Source: an uncultured Bacteroidota bacterium
Lineage (GTDB): Bacteria; Bacteroidota; Bacteroidia; AKYH767-A; JABDAW01
Direction: 5' to 3'
Assembly (NCBI GenBank): GCA_903844645.1
Contig: CAIMUP010000104.1
Location: 37,246 to 101,245 of the forward strand
Length of the DNA: 64,000 nt
The notes below the pieces were generated by a model. That model had not been told where the DNA came from, did not search any database, and saw only the letters and a list, made by a program, of their open reading frames with translations. Shown piece by piece: positions 8,098 to 17,814 of the stretch. A program made the translations under genes and the position numbers. The stretch's first letter is position 1, and the number at the start of each line of letters is the position of its first letter.

Positions 8098-9003
8098 ATG
8101 GTAATAGTAGTTCTCGGAATCATAATCGTAGTAGTCGGTTATATCGCAAGTAAATCGAATGAAGCGATTTACAAATACGCAAGTCAGATAAAAATGATTG
8201 GCATCCTCGTAGTGCTGATAGGGCTTGGAGTGGCTTGCATCAAGCAGATTGGCGCAGGTGAAGTAGGTGTGCAATCTATGTTCGGAAAGGTTGAAAACAG
8301 TACGCTGAACAGTGGTTTGAATGTTATTAATCCTTTGGTGGAGGTTACCACATTCGACATTAAGACGCAGAATTACACCATGTCTGCCGTGCATGATGAA
8401 GGCGACAAAACCGGAGACGATGCTATCCGTGTCCTCACTGCCGATGGGCTCGAGGTCATTATAGACCTAACTGTTTTGTATCGCGTGTTGCCGACCGAGG
8501 CTCCAAATATTCTCAAACAAATCGGTGCCGATTACAAGAACACCATCGTCCGACCTATCACTCGCACTAAGATTCGCGACAATGCCGTTTACTATGATGC
8601 CGTCTCTCTTTATTCTAAAAAGAGGGATGAATTTCAGACCAAAATTTTTAAAGATATAGGGGAAAATTTTGCGAAACGTGGCTTGGTATTGGAGCAATTA
8701 TTATTGAGGAATATCAGCCTGCCGGCTTCTGTAAAAGCAACTATCGAATCGAAGATTAATGCCGAACAAGATGCCCAGAAAATGGAGTTCGTTCTCCAAA
8801 AAGAAAAACAAGAAGCAGAGCGGAAACGCGTGGAAGCACAAGGGATTGCCGACTATCAAAAGATTTTGAGTACGGGCTTAAGCGATAAACAATTGCAGTA
8901 CGAATCTATCAAGGCGCAGAAAGAAATTGCGCTCTCGCCGAATACAAAAGTCATCGTGCTTGGAGGCAAGGGCAATAACCCAATTATCCTGGACGGTAAA
9001 TAA
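8098..9003 (+). CDS. SPFH/Band 7 (prohibitin-family) membrane protein
   Basis: A 301-residue protein with N-terminal hydrophobic segments (about residues 1-16 and 33-50), then the SPFH domain beginning at G-A-G-E-V-G-V-Q-S-M-F-G-K-V, and a charged coiled-coil C-terminal half with E-K-Q-E-A-E-R-K-R-V-E-A-Q-G-I-A-D-Y-Q-K-I, the pattern of prohibitins and HflC-like proteins. Family members form large ring or cage assemblies in the inner membrane that organise lipids or control FtsH-type proteases. The gene is monocistronic; its 3' end converges on purM with only 6 bp between. Confidence 0.9.
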   Translation: MVIVVLGIIIVVVGYIASKSNEAIYKYASQIKMIGILVVLIGLGVACIKQIGAGEVGVQSMFGKVENSTLNSGLNVINPLVEVTTFDIKTQNYTMSAVHDEGDKTGDDAIRVLTADGLEVIIDLTVLYRVLPTEAPNILKQIGADYKNTIVRPITRTKIRDNAVYYDAVSLYSKKRDEFQTKIFKDIGENFAKRGLVLEQLLLRNISLPASVKATIESKINAEQDAQKMEFVLQKEKQEAERKRVEAQGIADYQKILSTGLSDKQLQYESIKAQKEIALSPNTKVIVLGGKGNNPIILDGK

Positions 9004-9009
9004 AATCTG

Positions 9010-10182
9010 TTAAGAATAAAGGAATTCACCATGCGCAGAACGGATGGTTAATTTCTTCGTTGCTGATGCCTCCACTCTGCCAATAATTTTTGCATCTACA
9101 AGGAAGGATTTCGAGATGGCGATAATGCTCTCGGCAAATTCTTCAGGTATATAAATTTCCATCCGATGCCCCATGTTAAAAACCTTATACATCTCCTGCC
9201 AATCGGTCCGCGATTGCTCTTGAATAAGTTGAAATAAAGGAGGCGTTTCAAACAAATTATTCTTGATGATATGCAAGTTTTCGATGAAGTTCAAGACCTT
9301 GGTTTGCGCACCGCCACTGCAATGAATGATGCAATGAATATCGCCACGAAACCCTTCCAATACCTTCTTGATAACAGGAGCATAAGTCCGTGTTGGCGAG
9401 AGTACTAATTTACCGGAATTTATCCATGCTCCATCGCAATTAACCTTATCTGTCAGGTTCATTTTCCCTGAATAAACCAAGTCATCGGGAATGGCATTAT
9501 CAAATGTTTCGGGATACTTTTCGGCAATGCTTTTATTGAATACATCATGCCTCGCCGAGGTCAATCCGTTGCTGCCCATTCCTCCATTATATTCATCTTC
9601 ATAAGTCGCCTTTCCTGAAGAACTTAAACCGATAATAACATCCCCCGCAGCTATCTTTTCATTGGTGATAACATCCGCTTTTTTCATCCTGCAAAAGACG
9701 GTGGAATCAACAATAATCGTTCGCACCAAATCGCCTACATCAGCGGTTTCTCCTCCCGATGATTGGATGTTTATTCCATGCTTCCGAAGCATCGCCAAGA
9801 ACTCTTCCGTACCATTAATTATGGCTGCGATAACTTCCCCGGGAATCAGATTTTTATTCCTCCCGATGGTGGATGAAAGGATGATATTATCCACCGCCCC
9901 GACACATAAAAGATCATCAATATTCATCACAATAGCATCCTGAGCAATACCCTTCCACACCGAAATATCACCCGTTTCTTTCCAATAAGAATATGCCAAT
10001 GACGACTTCGTTCCGGCTCCGTCGGCATGCATAATGTTACAATAATTTTCATCGCCCCCGGCAATATCATGAATGATTTTGCAAAAGGCTTTCGGAAACA
10101 AGCCTTTATCCAGCCCACTTATTGCCTTATGAACATCTTCTTTTGACGCCGAAACGCCGCGTTGATTGTATCTGTTATCCAT
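9010..10182 (-). CDS. purM: Phosphoribosylformylglycinamidine cyclo-ligase (AIR synthase)
   Basis: A 390-residue protein of the PurM type. It carries D-G-A-G-T-K-S-S-L-A-Y near residue 55, D-D-L-L-C-V-G-A near residue 95, and S-S-G-G-E-T-A-D-V-G-D near residue 145, typical of AIR synthase. The enzyme closes the imidazole ring in step five of purine synthesis, using ATP. The 390-residue form is longer than the E. coli enzyme, as is usual in Bacteroidota. It is a single gene, with array C directly upstream of its start. Confidence 0.93.
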   Translation of the reverse strand: MDNRYNQRGVSASKEDVHKAISGLDKGLFPKAFCKIIHDIAGGDENYCNIMHADGAGTKSSLAYSYWKETGDISVWKGIAQDAIVMNIDDLLCVGAVDNIILSSTIGRNKNLIPGEVIAAIINGTEEFLAMLRKHGINIQSSGGETADVGDLVRTIIVDSTVFCRMKKADVITNEKIAAGDVIIGLSSSGKATYEDEYNGGMGSNGLTSARHDVFNKSIAEKYPETFDNAIPDDLVYSGKMNLTDKVNCDGAWINSGKLVLSPTRTYAPVIKKVLEGFRGDIHCIIHCSGGAQTKVLNFIENLHIIKNNLFETPPLFQLIQEQSRTDWQEMYKVFNMGHRMEIYIPEEFAESIIAISKSFLVDAKIIGRVEASATKKLTIRSAHGEFLYS

Positions 10183-10196
10183 TATTATAGTATGCT

Positions 10197-10524
10197 TAAT
10201 GTGAGATTTGGTAATCTGAAGGGGACATTGGGAAACCTGAAGGGGACATTAGGAGACCAGAAGGGGATATTGGGAGACCTGAAGGGGACATTGGGAGACC
10301 AGAAGGGGATATTGGGAGACCTGAAGGGGACCTTGGGAGACCCGAAGGGGACCTTGGGAGACCCGAAGGGGACCTTGGGAGACCCGAAGGGGACCTTGGG
10401 AGACCTGAAGGGGACATTGGGAGACCCGAAGGGGACCTTGGGAGACCTGAAGGGGACATTGGGAGACCCGAAGGGGACCTTGGGAGACCTGAAGGGGACA
10501 TTGGGAGACCCGAAGGGGACATGA
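10197..10524. repeat. Array C: 21-bp tandem repeat, 15 copies
   Basis: GAAGGGGA cores begin at 10218 and then every 21 bp without exception to 10512. Variants are linked inside each unit: CAG goes with GATATT, CTG with GACATT, CCG with GACCTT. From about 10386 the CCG and CTG types alternate strictly, giving a 42-bp higher-order period. The array lies between the OmpA-type gene terminator and the start of purM. It is open in several frames on both strands, which follows from the repeat and is not evidence of coding. Confidence 0.97.
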
Positions 10525-10578
10525 ATCCGTAGCTCTCGAACCCAGAATTTTGGAAATCCATTACCTATAAACATAGTA

Positions 10579-10618
10579 TAAAAACAAAAAGCATCCCGCC
10601 TTTTGAACGGGATGCTTC
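10579..10618 (-). terminator. Rho-independent terminator of the OmpA/PD40 gene
   Basis: Minus-strand stem AAGCATCCCG / CGGGATGCTT (10 bp, loop of 9) followed by TTTTTGTTTTTAT, about 20 bp after the stop codon. Confidence 0.9.
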
Positions 10619-10638
10619 TTGATGTATCCATTATTAGC

Positions 10639-12816
10639 TTATTTTTTCTTTGGAGCTGGCTTACCTTTAGGGTCAGGCTTTGGAGCATCCTTTTTAACAG
10701 GAGCTTTCTTAGGATCTTTTGGAGCTTCCTTTGGAGCTTCTTGAGGAGTTTCCTTTTGAGGAACCATACCGTTTTTGCCAACGAATGTCGTGCTGGTAAT
10801 TCTCGCTTCCGTCCTTCTGTTCAACTGATGCGCAGCTTCTTTTTCATCTTCAGAACCTAAAGTAGCAATGAAGGCATCGGTAATATGAGCACCTTTCTTG
10901 AAAGAAAAAGTTTTCTCTACACCCTTATTTTCACTGCCGATTTTACCACCTTTACTGCCTGACACCACGGTAACGGTTTCATCCTTATCCAAGGTTCTTG
11001 GATTGGATTTTCCGGCACCCTTAGCCGTCAAACGAGCAGAATCAATTCCATGTTCTATTAAATAATTAACCACCGTTACAGCTCTTCTTTGAGAAAGTGC
11101 CTGATTGTAATCCCCAGAACCACGAGAGTCAGTATTTGAGATCAATTCGATAGCGATATTTTGGTTCTCGCTTAATGTCTTCACCAAGGTATCTAAAGGA
11201 GCTTTGGATGCTTCTATAAGAGCAGCAGAATCGAAGAAATATAATACGTTTGGCAATACAATAATAACAGGGATTGGTTTCAAATTGAAGTCATGAGTAT
11301 AATCCTTTGAAATTTCTTGACCCATTGTTGATTCATCGCCTTTATCGCCAAAGAATTTATTTTTGGAAGCCTTTAATTGATAGGTAACATTAATATGGAA
11401 TTGGGAAGTATCGAACTTGTATGCACCGGATTTATCTGTAACAGCACTGATAGAACTGCCGTCGCTACCCACCATTTCAATCTTTACATCAGGGAGAATA
11501 TCTTTAGTTTCGGTATTTCTTGCCACACCTTTAAGAGTTAATAAAATCGGAGGCAAAGAGAAGGAGTAAATATCATCGCTACCCTTTCCGCCATCGCGGT
11601 TAGAACTGAAGTAGCCCATTTCTCTCGGACCATCCTCAAAAACGATAGCGAAGTCATCAGCAGGAGAATTCATTGGGTATTTCAAGTTCTGAACATTTCC
11701 CCATGCACCATCGGCAAAAATAGTTTTGAAAATATCTAAACCTCCCATCCCAAGATGTCCATAGGAGGAGAAATATAAAACACTATCCGAACGAACAAAT
11801 GGATATTGATCATCGCGATCAGTATTTACGGCTGGTCCGAGGTTCTTTGGATCGCCCCACGATTTCTTGGCTTTATCATATTTAGAACACCAGATATCGA
11901 AACCACCTTGTCCTCCCGGCATATCAGAAGCGAAATATAATGTAGTTCCATCAGGAGATAAACTTGGGTGACCATAGCTTGAGCTATCATCAGTACAGAA
12001 AGGAAGTTGGGTAGGCTCATCCCATGATTGACCTCTTCTCTTAGTTACAAAAATTTTAGTTCTTACCTTTCCTTTTGAATTCAAGGAGCGTGAGAAGAAC
12101 ATTTCTGAATACTTTTTATCAAAGACAGAAGCGCCTTCATTAACAGGAGAGTTTACAGGAGCAGGAAGCGGTTTCGCTACACTCCATTTTCCTTTTCTAT
12201 CTAAGGATGTTTCGTAAAGATCGCTGTATTTACTTCCAGTACCTTCATCAACGCCATTTCCAAATGACTCTTGACGATTAGAAGTAAATATAATAATCTT
12301 ATAATCCTTCTTTGCATAAGATGCAGCGAAATCCGAGAACTTGGAGTTAATTCCAGCCATATTTGTAATGGAATAACGCGTTGGTTTCTGAATCCATTTA
12401 GCAGCCAATTCGCAGCTTTGAGCACCCAGTTCTCCACGGTTATCACTTGGAACCGCAGCCTTATATTTATTAAAGGTTACTGCTGCATCAGAATACTTAG
12501 CCGACATTTTTTGGGCTTGAGCTAAATACAAGATAGCAATTGGATCAGGATACTTAGCCTTAATAGCTTTATCAAACCATTGAATCTCGTTTTTGGTATC
12601 GTTAAATTCACGATAGCACAAAGCGATTTTAAACAGGATTTCTGTCTTGATAGCCTTATCCTTCTCTTTGGTGTAGGCTTTCTTGTAGAGGTCTTTCGCC
12701 TCAAAATAATTTTGCTTTTCATACTCAATGTCGGCTGATTTGGTTGCGCTTGATTGTGCCATTGCCGAGCCTGCGAGGAGGAGCACAATGAAGAAGTTGG
12801 TTAACTTTAATTTCAT
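10639..12816 (-). CDS. OmpA-family protein with TPR and PD40 repeats (PorE-like)
   Basis: About 725 residues: signal peptide (1-21), TPR region (about 22-130), WD40/PD40 beta-propeller (about 165-425; repeated motifs such as S-P-D-G-x-x-L-Y-F-A-S-D and G-Y-F-S-S-N-R-D-G-G), a carboxypeptidase-regulatory-like domain (about 430-500), and a C-terminal OmpA peptidoglycan-binding domain (N-T-D-S-R-G-S-G-D-Y-N-Q-x-L-S-x-R-R-A) with an insertion of ~50 residues before its last helix. A Pro/Lys/Ala-rich tail ends the protein. This domain order is that of PorE, a peptidoglycan-anchoring component of the type IX secretion system, and of related paralogues; I cannot tell orthologue from paralogue. The start at 12816 begins the signal peptide. 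Confidence 0.85.
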   Translation of the reverse strand: MKLKLTNFFIVLLLAGSAMAQSSATKSADIEYEKQNYFEAKDLYKKAYTKEKDKAIKTEILFKIALCYREFNDTKNEIQWFDKAIKAKYPDPIAILYLAQAQKMSAKYSDAAVTFNKYKAAVPSDNRGELGAQSCELAAKWIQKPTRYSITNMAGINSKFSDFAASYAKKDYKIIIFTSNRQESFGNGVDEGTGSKYSDLYETSLDRKGKWSVAKPLPAPVNSPVNEGASVFDKKYSEMFFSRSLNSKGKVRTKIFVTKRRGQSWDEPTQLPFCTDDSSSYGHPSLSPDGTTLYFASDMPGGQGGFDIWCSKYDKAKKSWGDPKNLGPAVNTDRDDQYPFVRSDSVLYFSSYGHLGMGGLDIFKTIFADGAWGNVQNLKYPMNSPADDFAIVFEDGPREMGYFSSNRDGGKGSDDIYSFSLPPILLTLKGVARNTETKDILPDVKIEMVGSDGSSISAVTDKSGAYKFDTSQFHINVTYQLKASKNKFFGDKGDESTMGQEISKDYTHDFNLKPIPVIIVLPNVLYFFDSAALIEASKAPLDTLVKTLSENQNIAIELISNTDSRGSGDYNQALSQRRAVTVVNYLIEHGIDSARLTAKGAGKSNPRTLDKDETVTVVSGSKGGKIGSENKGVEKTFSFKKGAHITDAFIATLGSEDEKEAAHQLNRRTEARITSTTFVGKNGMVPQKETPQEAPKEAPKDPKKAPVKKDAPKPDPKGKPAPKKK

Positions 12817-12988
12817 AGGATATATTTTTAAATAATTTTTAGTTTTACTTTTGTTAAAATTTTTGCAGTGGCAAAAAAACAAATAATTTGGGACAATACA
12901 AAATAATTCGCAAAATATTTTTGAACAAAAGAGATTTTAGAGAGCTGAATTGGACCTTTTCAATGCGAATAAATTCATGAATAAATGG

Positions 12989-15181
12989 TTATTTTATGAA
13001 CAATAATTCACGGTATTTTGGTAATGTCCATTGCTCATCATCAATCATTAGTTCCAGTTTATCTATATGATTACGAATAGTTTCAAAGTGAGGAACAACT
13101 TTTTCACAATAAGAAATCGCCTTTGGTTTTGCATGTTCAATTTGGTTAGCATTTTTTCTTGCTTCAATCATTTTATCTACCGAAATTTTTATTTCAGAAA
13201 TGTGCAAAGAAATTTCTTTCAACATCCCAATTTGGGTCGCAAAAGTTGATTTTTCCATCCCCACATTCTTCATTCCTTCCACATTTTGGAGTAAAATATT
13301 CTGATATTTGATGGCTGTAGGGATGATATGATTGATGGCTAAGTCACCCAACATCCTCGATTCTATCTGGATTTTCTTCATATAAGTCTCCAATAATATT
13401 TCATGCCTTGCATCCAATTCTCGCTCCGTAAATACCTTGTTATTTTCAAACAATTCCTTCGATGATTTCGATACATAAGCATCCAATGCAAGTGGAGTTG
13501 TCTTAATATTCGACAATCCACGTTTGGCAGCTTCTTTCACCCATTCATCGCCATAGCCATTGCCTTCAAATCTTATCTTTTTTGATGCAACAATATAGGA
13601 ACGAAGCACTCTCAATATCGCCTCATCTTTCTTTACATCTTTTGCAATTAAAGCATCAACTTCGGTACTAAATTTTCTCAATTGGTCTGCAACAATAGTA
13701 TTCAAAACAACCATTGATGAAGAACAATTGGCTGATGAACCCACTGCACGAAACTCAAATTTATTCCCTGTAAATGCGAATGGAGAAGTACGGTTTCTAT
13801 CCGTATTATCTAATAATATCTCCGGTATCTTCCCGATGTTTAGTTTCAAATCAGTCTTCTGTTCTGTGGTCATCTTTCCTTTCAATACTTTCTCTTCGAT
13901 TTCATTTAATATATGTGTCATTTGAGAACCTAAGAAAATAGACATAATCGCTGGTGGTGCTTCATTCGCTCCAAGCCGATGATCATTCCCTGCCGATGCG
14001 ATACTCGCTCTTAATAAATCAGCGTGTTCATGCACTGCCATGATGGTATTAACAAAGAAAGTAAGGAACTGCAAATTCGTCTTCGGAGTCTTCCCTGGTG
14101 ATAGCAGATTCTTCCCTGTATTCGTGCAAAGTGACCAATTATTATGCTTGCCTGAACCATTAATTCCTGCATAAGGTTTCTCATGCAAAAGCACTTTAAA
14201 ATTATGTCTTCTCGCAACTCGATCCATCACATCCATCAGCAATTGATTGTGGTCAACGGCAAGATTAATTTCTTCAAAGACTGGTGCACATTCAAACTGA
14301 CTTGGTGCTACTTCATTATGCCGTGTTTTCAAGGGAATCCCTAACTTAAATGCTTCTATTTCAAAGTCAACCATGTAGGCATAAACCCGTTCTGGAATAC
14401 TACCAAAATAATGATCTTCCAACTGTTGTCCTTTCGCTGGTTCATGCCCAAATAATGTTCTTCCACACATCATTAAATCGGGGCGGGCACCGAATAATCC
14501 TGAATCAACTAAGAAATATTCCTGTTCAATTCCAAGTGTTGCATTTACCTTAGTTACATTCTTATCAAAGTATTGACAAACGGGCACTGCAGCCTCATTC
14601 AGCGCATGTAAGGCTTTTAATAATGGTGCTTTATAATCCAATGTTTCGCCGGTATAGGAAACAAAAATTGTAGGAATACACAACGTCTTTCCCGATGCGC
14701 TTTCCATGATGAATGCCGGAGAAGAAGGATCCCAAGCGGTATATCCGCGGGCTTCAAAAGTATTACGAATTCCTCCGCTCGGAAAGCTCGATGCATCGGG
14801 TTCTTGCTGCACCAATGCCCCTCCAGAGAAACTCTCAATCGCCTTTCCTGAATCCGTTAATTCAAAGAAAGAATCATGCTTTTCGGCAGTGCTTCCGGTG
14901 AGCGGCTGAAACCAATGCGTGTAGTGCGTAGCTCCTTTGCTGGTCGCCCAATTGCGCATCGAGGAGGCAACTTGTTCGGCGACTTTACGGTCAATTTGTT
15001 GTCCGCTTTCGATAGCAGCAATGACGCTGCTATAAGGTTCTTTAGATAAGAATTTCTGCATCGTGTCTTTATCAAAAACATTCGAGCCGAAGTAGTCGGA
15101 GATGTTGTCTCCCGGAGGTACAACTTTTATCGAAGGGCGATTCATCAGGGATTCGAGGACTTTAAATCTTAAATTACTCAT
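12989..15181 (-). CDS. glnN: Glutamine synthetase type III
   Basis: A 730-residue protein, the size of GSIII (about 700-730) and far longer than GSI. It starts with the GSIII-type region including D-Y-F-G-S-N-V-F and has E-Q-E-Y-F-L-V-D (metal-binding Glu), N-E-V-A-P-S-Q-F-E, and H-E-K-P-Y-A-G-I-N-G-S-G-K-H-N-N-W-S from the catalytic core. It makes glutamine from glutamate, ammonia and ATP; GSIII is the usual assimilatory enzyme in Bacteroidota. It is monocistronic, with the -7 element TAGTTTTG upstream and array D beyond it in a divergent gap. The symbol glnN is used for GSIII, but naming varies. Confidence 0.95.
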   Translation of the reverse strand: MSNLRFKVLESLMNRPSIKVVPPGDNISDYFGSNVFDKDTMQKFLSKEPYSSVIAAIESGQQIDRKVAEQVASSMRNWATSKGATHYTHWFQPLTGSTAEKHDSFFELTDSGKAIESFSGGALVQQEPDASSFPSGGIRNTFEARGYTAWDPSSPAFIMESASGKTLCIPTIFVSYTGETLDYKAPLLKALHALNEAAVPVCQYFDKNVTKVNATLGIEQEYFLVDSGLFGARPDLMMCGRTLFGHEPAKGQQLEDHYFGSIPERVYAYMVDFEIEAFKLGIPLKTRHNEVAPSQFECAPVFEEINLAVDHNQLLMDVMDRVARRHNFKVLLHEKPYAGINGSGKHNNWSLCTNTGKNLLSPGKTPKTNLQFLTFFVNTIMAVHEHADLLRASIASAGNDHRLGANEAPPAIMSIFLGSQMTHILNEIEEKVLKGKMTTEQKTDLKLNIGKIPEILLDNTDRNRTSPFAFTGNKFEFRAVGSSANCSSSMVVLNTIVADQLRKFSTEVDALIAKDVKKDEAILRVLRSYIVASKKIRFEGNGYGDEWVKEAAKRGLSNIKTTPLALDAYVSKSSKELFENNKVFTERELDARHEILLETYMKKIQIESRMLGDLAINHIIPTAIKYQNILLQNVEGMKNVGMEKSTFATQIGMLKEISLHISEIKISVDKMIEARKNANQIEHAKPKAISYCEKVVPHFETIRNHIDKLELMIDDEQWTLPKYRELLFIK

Positions 15182-15219
15182 GGTTATTTTTATAGATTAT
15201 TAATTATTTTTATCGGCGG

Positions 15220-15227
15220 CAAAACTA
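15220..15227 (-). promoter_or_regulatory. -7 promoter element of glutamine synthetase III
   Basis: TAGTTTTG, an exact TAnnTTTG match, about 39 nt before the ATG at 15181. Confidence 0.5.
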
Positions 15228-15576
15228 CAACATTTTTTGGACATGATCTCCAAAAAAGAACAAAAAGTTATCAACACCCCCCTATTTTTTATTAACAATG
15301 GAAGAAAAAAGTTGGTTTTATAAGGAGTAGGGGTAATTTTTTAGGGGGTAGTGATAAATTATCCTTGTATTTCCAAATTCCGAGTGCCGAAATCATAAAA
15401 TTCCGGCTCCCGAAAATTTTCTTCTCCCTGTATACAAATTTCCCTTCATCAAAATTGAGTTTTTTGCGTGCCTATACAGTTAGGTGTCGATGCGAAATTT
15501 TTCTTCCTTTTCCGGACACTATTATTCTCCGAAAACAGACTTCTTTTTGGCTCTTATGTAATCAAATTATGCCTCA

Positions 15577-15790
15577 ATAAAATACATTATGGTCTTCATA
15601 ATGTATTCTATAACGACTATAATGTATTTTATAACGACCATAATGTATTCCATAGCGACCATAATGTATTATATACAAACAATAATGTATTATATAGCGA
15701 CTATAATGTATTTTTGGATGACTATAATGTATTTTATCGCAACCATAATGTATTATATCGCGACCATAATGTATTTTATGATTCCTCCAA
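15577..15790. repeat. Array D: 21-bp tandem repeat, 9 copies
   Basis: ATAATGTATT cores start at 15598, 15619, 15640 and so on to 15766, exactly 21 bp apart. A reversed half copy (AATACATTAT) precedes them at 15581. The best copies have ATAAT-GT-ATTAT arms. The array lies in the 756-bp divergent gap between glutamine synthetase III and the 15938 gene. The rest of the gap (15228-15576) is AT-rich with nothing recognised. Confidence 0.96.
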
Positions 15791-15856
15791 AAATGTCCTT
15801 TCTCGTTATAAAATGGAATTAATGGGAGGAAAATTGCTGATTGATGAAAAAATGTG

Positions 15857-15864
15857 TATCTTTG
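15857..15864 (+). promoter_or_regulatory. -7 promoter element of the 15938 gene
   Basis: TATCTTTG followed by CCGAG, an exact match, about 73 nt before the ATG. Confidence 0.5.
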
Positions 15865-15937
15865 CCGAGACGGAAAAACTCGGCTGCCGATGGAAAGAAA
15901 AACTACCTGAAAATATTCATAAAAAAAGTATAAAAAA

Positions 15938-16609
15938 ATGGCTGAAGAACAAGGAAAAATACCCCGCCCATTAGGCGAAAGAAACGTGTATTATCGAGAA
16001 GTAATTCCCTATATTCACACGCATATTTTACGCTTGACGCCGATAGATGCCGCCGATTCCACTTGGCTTGACGACGAATTATTGACCTGGATTGAGGCGT
16101 ACGATGATGCCGCGAATAAAGCCTCTACCAATAAAAATAAAGTGAGCGAAAGAGAGGCTGTGGATGATAAGATTTTTGAGCGATTGCATAAGATTCTCGA
16201 AGACCTAAAGCCATGGGCAGGCTTAACCGCGACCGATCGGAATACCTTCCGATTACATAAGCGGGTGGCACATAATTCACGGCGCGTAGTGCCTACTCGT
16301 GCGCCAAGTTCAACGATTATTAATCAACAACATTTAACTGCTCTCGGCATCGCGATTGACCCTCTGCATCCTAACGCGAAGAAACTTCCGAAGGGCGTTT
16401 TCTTAGTTTTTTGGACGGGTTATTTAGTGACCAAACCGAATGTTGAAAATCCGGCACCGGTTCATTTAGGCTGGTCGGCTTCGATTCATTGCGACCTCGA
16501 ATTTCCTGCTGCCTGGCTGAAAAAAGATTGCATGGTGGAGTCGCATTATGTTGATAAACACAAAAAGAAAAGCCTCGTAAGCCCCGCCATTCCTGTCACC
16601 GTGATATAA
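15938..16609 (+). CDS. Hypothetical protein, helical N-terminus and beta-rich C-terminus
   Basis: A 223-residue cytoplasmic protein without signal peptide. The N-terminal ~110 residues are predicted helical (W-L-D-D-E-L-L-T-W-I-E-A-Y-D-D-A, then E-R-L-H-K-I-L-E-D-L), followed by a linker and a beta-rich region ending V-S-P-A-I-P-V-T-V-I. The layout, a helical bundle followed by a fibronectin-like end, is shared loosely with the 28232 and 50878 genes, and all three are preceded by a 21-bp-lattice array. I do not recognise the function. A promoter element sits between array D and the start. Confidence 0.7.
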   Translation: MAEEQGKIPRPLGERNVYYREVIPYIHTHILRLTPIDAADSTWLDDELLTWIEAYDDAANKASTNKNKVSEREAVDDKIFERLHKILEDLKPWAGLTATDRNTFRLHKRVAHNSRRVVPTRAPSSTIINQQHLTALGIAIDPLHPNAKKLPKGVFLVFWTGYLVTKPNVENPAPVHLGWSASIHCDLEFPAAWLKKDCMVESHYVDKHKKKSLVSPAIPVTVI

Positions 16610-16682
16610 ATCGGTAAAGGAATATTCTGAAAACGATTTGCTGAAAGAAGTAAAAGTTTTTCATTTTTAATGAAAATAATTT

Positions 16683-16690
16683 TAGTTTTG
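16683..16690 (+). promoter_or_regulatory. -7 promoter element of the patatin gene
   Basis: TAGTTTTG followed by CGCAG, an exact match, about 84 nt before the ATG at 16775. Confidence 0.45.
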
Positions 16691-16774
16691 CGCAGCATAA
16701 TTTCCTTCAAAAGGAATGAAAAAAGAGATCGAAAAACAAGAATATAAAACAAGAATAATTAAAAAACAAGATCC

Positions 16775-17812
16775 ATGAATACCTTTAAAATTTTAAGCAT
16801 AGATGGCGGCGGCTTACGCGGAATAGTGCCTCTCACCATCTTGAAAAAAGTAGAAGAACTTACCGGAAAACCGATCTGGGAATCCTTCGACCTGATAGCC
16901 GGAACATCTACTGGTGGGCTGATTACATGTGCCTTGACGATGCCCATAAATTCAAACGATCGCAGCATGGGTGCGAAGTATTCGTTAGATGAAATAATGA
17001 ATGTTTATTTAACAAAAGGACAGATCATTTTTCCTCCTCGCCACACCGAATTAGGTGAGTTGATTTCCGCCATAGATGCTACGCTCCACCCTAAATATGA
17101 CGGCACAGGAATCGAAGAAGTGTTCAGCGATTTTCTCGGTGAATCGCGCATGAATGACAGTCTCACCAACATCATGGTATGTGCTTACGACCTTGCGAAT
17201 AATATACCTCTGTTTTTTAAATCCATGTCCTCGAAAACCAATCCCGAACAGAATATAAAGGTCTATGATATTTGCAGAGCGACCTCTGCCGGACCCACGT
17301 TTTTACCTGCTTACGAAATGGTTTACCCTAACGGAAATGAACTACCGAATCGCTTGTGTATTGATGGCGGTGTGTATATCAACAATCCCTCTATGGGGGC
17401 ACTTGCAGAGTTTTCCAAGAACCATTCTTTCTATGGTTTCGGCAGCGATGATGAAGACATAAAGTACGAAGAAGTTTTTGTGTTAAGCATCGGAACTGGT
17501 ACGTATTCAGGACCTATCACCTCCGAACAAGCGATGAATAAAGGAGAGTTGTTTTGGGCAACCCGCATCAGCGATATGATGATGCGAGGAGCGAATAAAG
17601 CCACCGATTATGAGATGAATGAAATGATGATCGAAGGGAATTATCTTCGTCTGTCTATCAATATTGAGGATGAAGAATTCTCTGCCATGGATCGTGCCGA
17701 TAATGCCGCTGCACAGTATTTAATCACTCAAACAAAAGAGCAAGTTTTGAATGATGCCGTGAAGATGCAAAAGTTGCAAGCCCTCCTGATTAAGGCAGGG
17801 ATTAATGCCTAA
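16775..17812 (+). CDS. Patatin-like phospholipase
   Basis: A 345-residue protein with the complete patatin catalytic set: oxyanion loop D-G-G-G-L-R-G (residues 10-16), nucleophile motif G-T-S-T-G-G (Ser45), and the catalytic-dyad Asp in D-G-G-V-Y-I-N-N-P near residue 197. The family cleaves acyl chains from membrane lipids. There is no signal peptide, so it is probably cytoplasmic. Patatins can be CBASS effectors (CapV), but there is no nucleotidyltransferase or other defence gene nearby, so a housekeeping lipase is the better reading. It converges on the UbiD gene with 2 bp between stops. Confidence 0.92.
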   Translation: MNTFKILSIDGGGLRGIVPLTILKKVEELTGKPIWESFDLIAGTSTGGLITCALTMPINSNDRSMGAKYSLDEIMNVYLTKGQIIFPPRHTELGELISAIDATLHPKYDGTGIEEVFSDFLGESRMNDSLTNIMVCAYDLANNIPLFFKSMSSKTNPEQNIKVYDICRATSAGPTFLPAYEMVYPNGNELPNRLCIDGGVYINNPSMGALAEFSKNHSFYGFGSDDEDIKYEEVFVLSIGTGTYSGPITSEQAMNKGELFWATRISDMMMRGANKATDYEMNEMMIEGNYLRLSINIEDEEFSAMDRADNAAAQYLITQTKEQVLNDAVKMQKLQALLIKAGINA

Positions 17813-17814
17813 AT

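Noticed and set aside
10185..10781. Long open frames through array C encoding heptapeptide repeats (P-F-R-S-P-N-V type)
   Set aside because: Frames are open on both strands because the unit length is a multiple of three and lacks stops. There is no promoter, signal peptide or flanking conserved domain, and the same happens at other arrays.
16775..17812. Patatin gene as a CBASS phospholipase effector
   Set aside because: No cyclic-nucleotide synthase, Cap2/Cap3-like or other defence gene is adjacent; the neighbours are a hypothetical and a UbiD decarboxylase.
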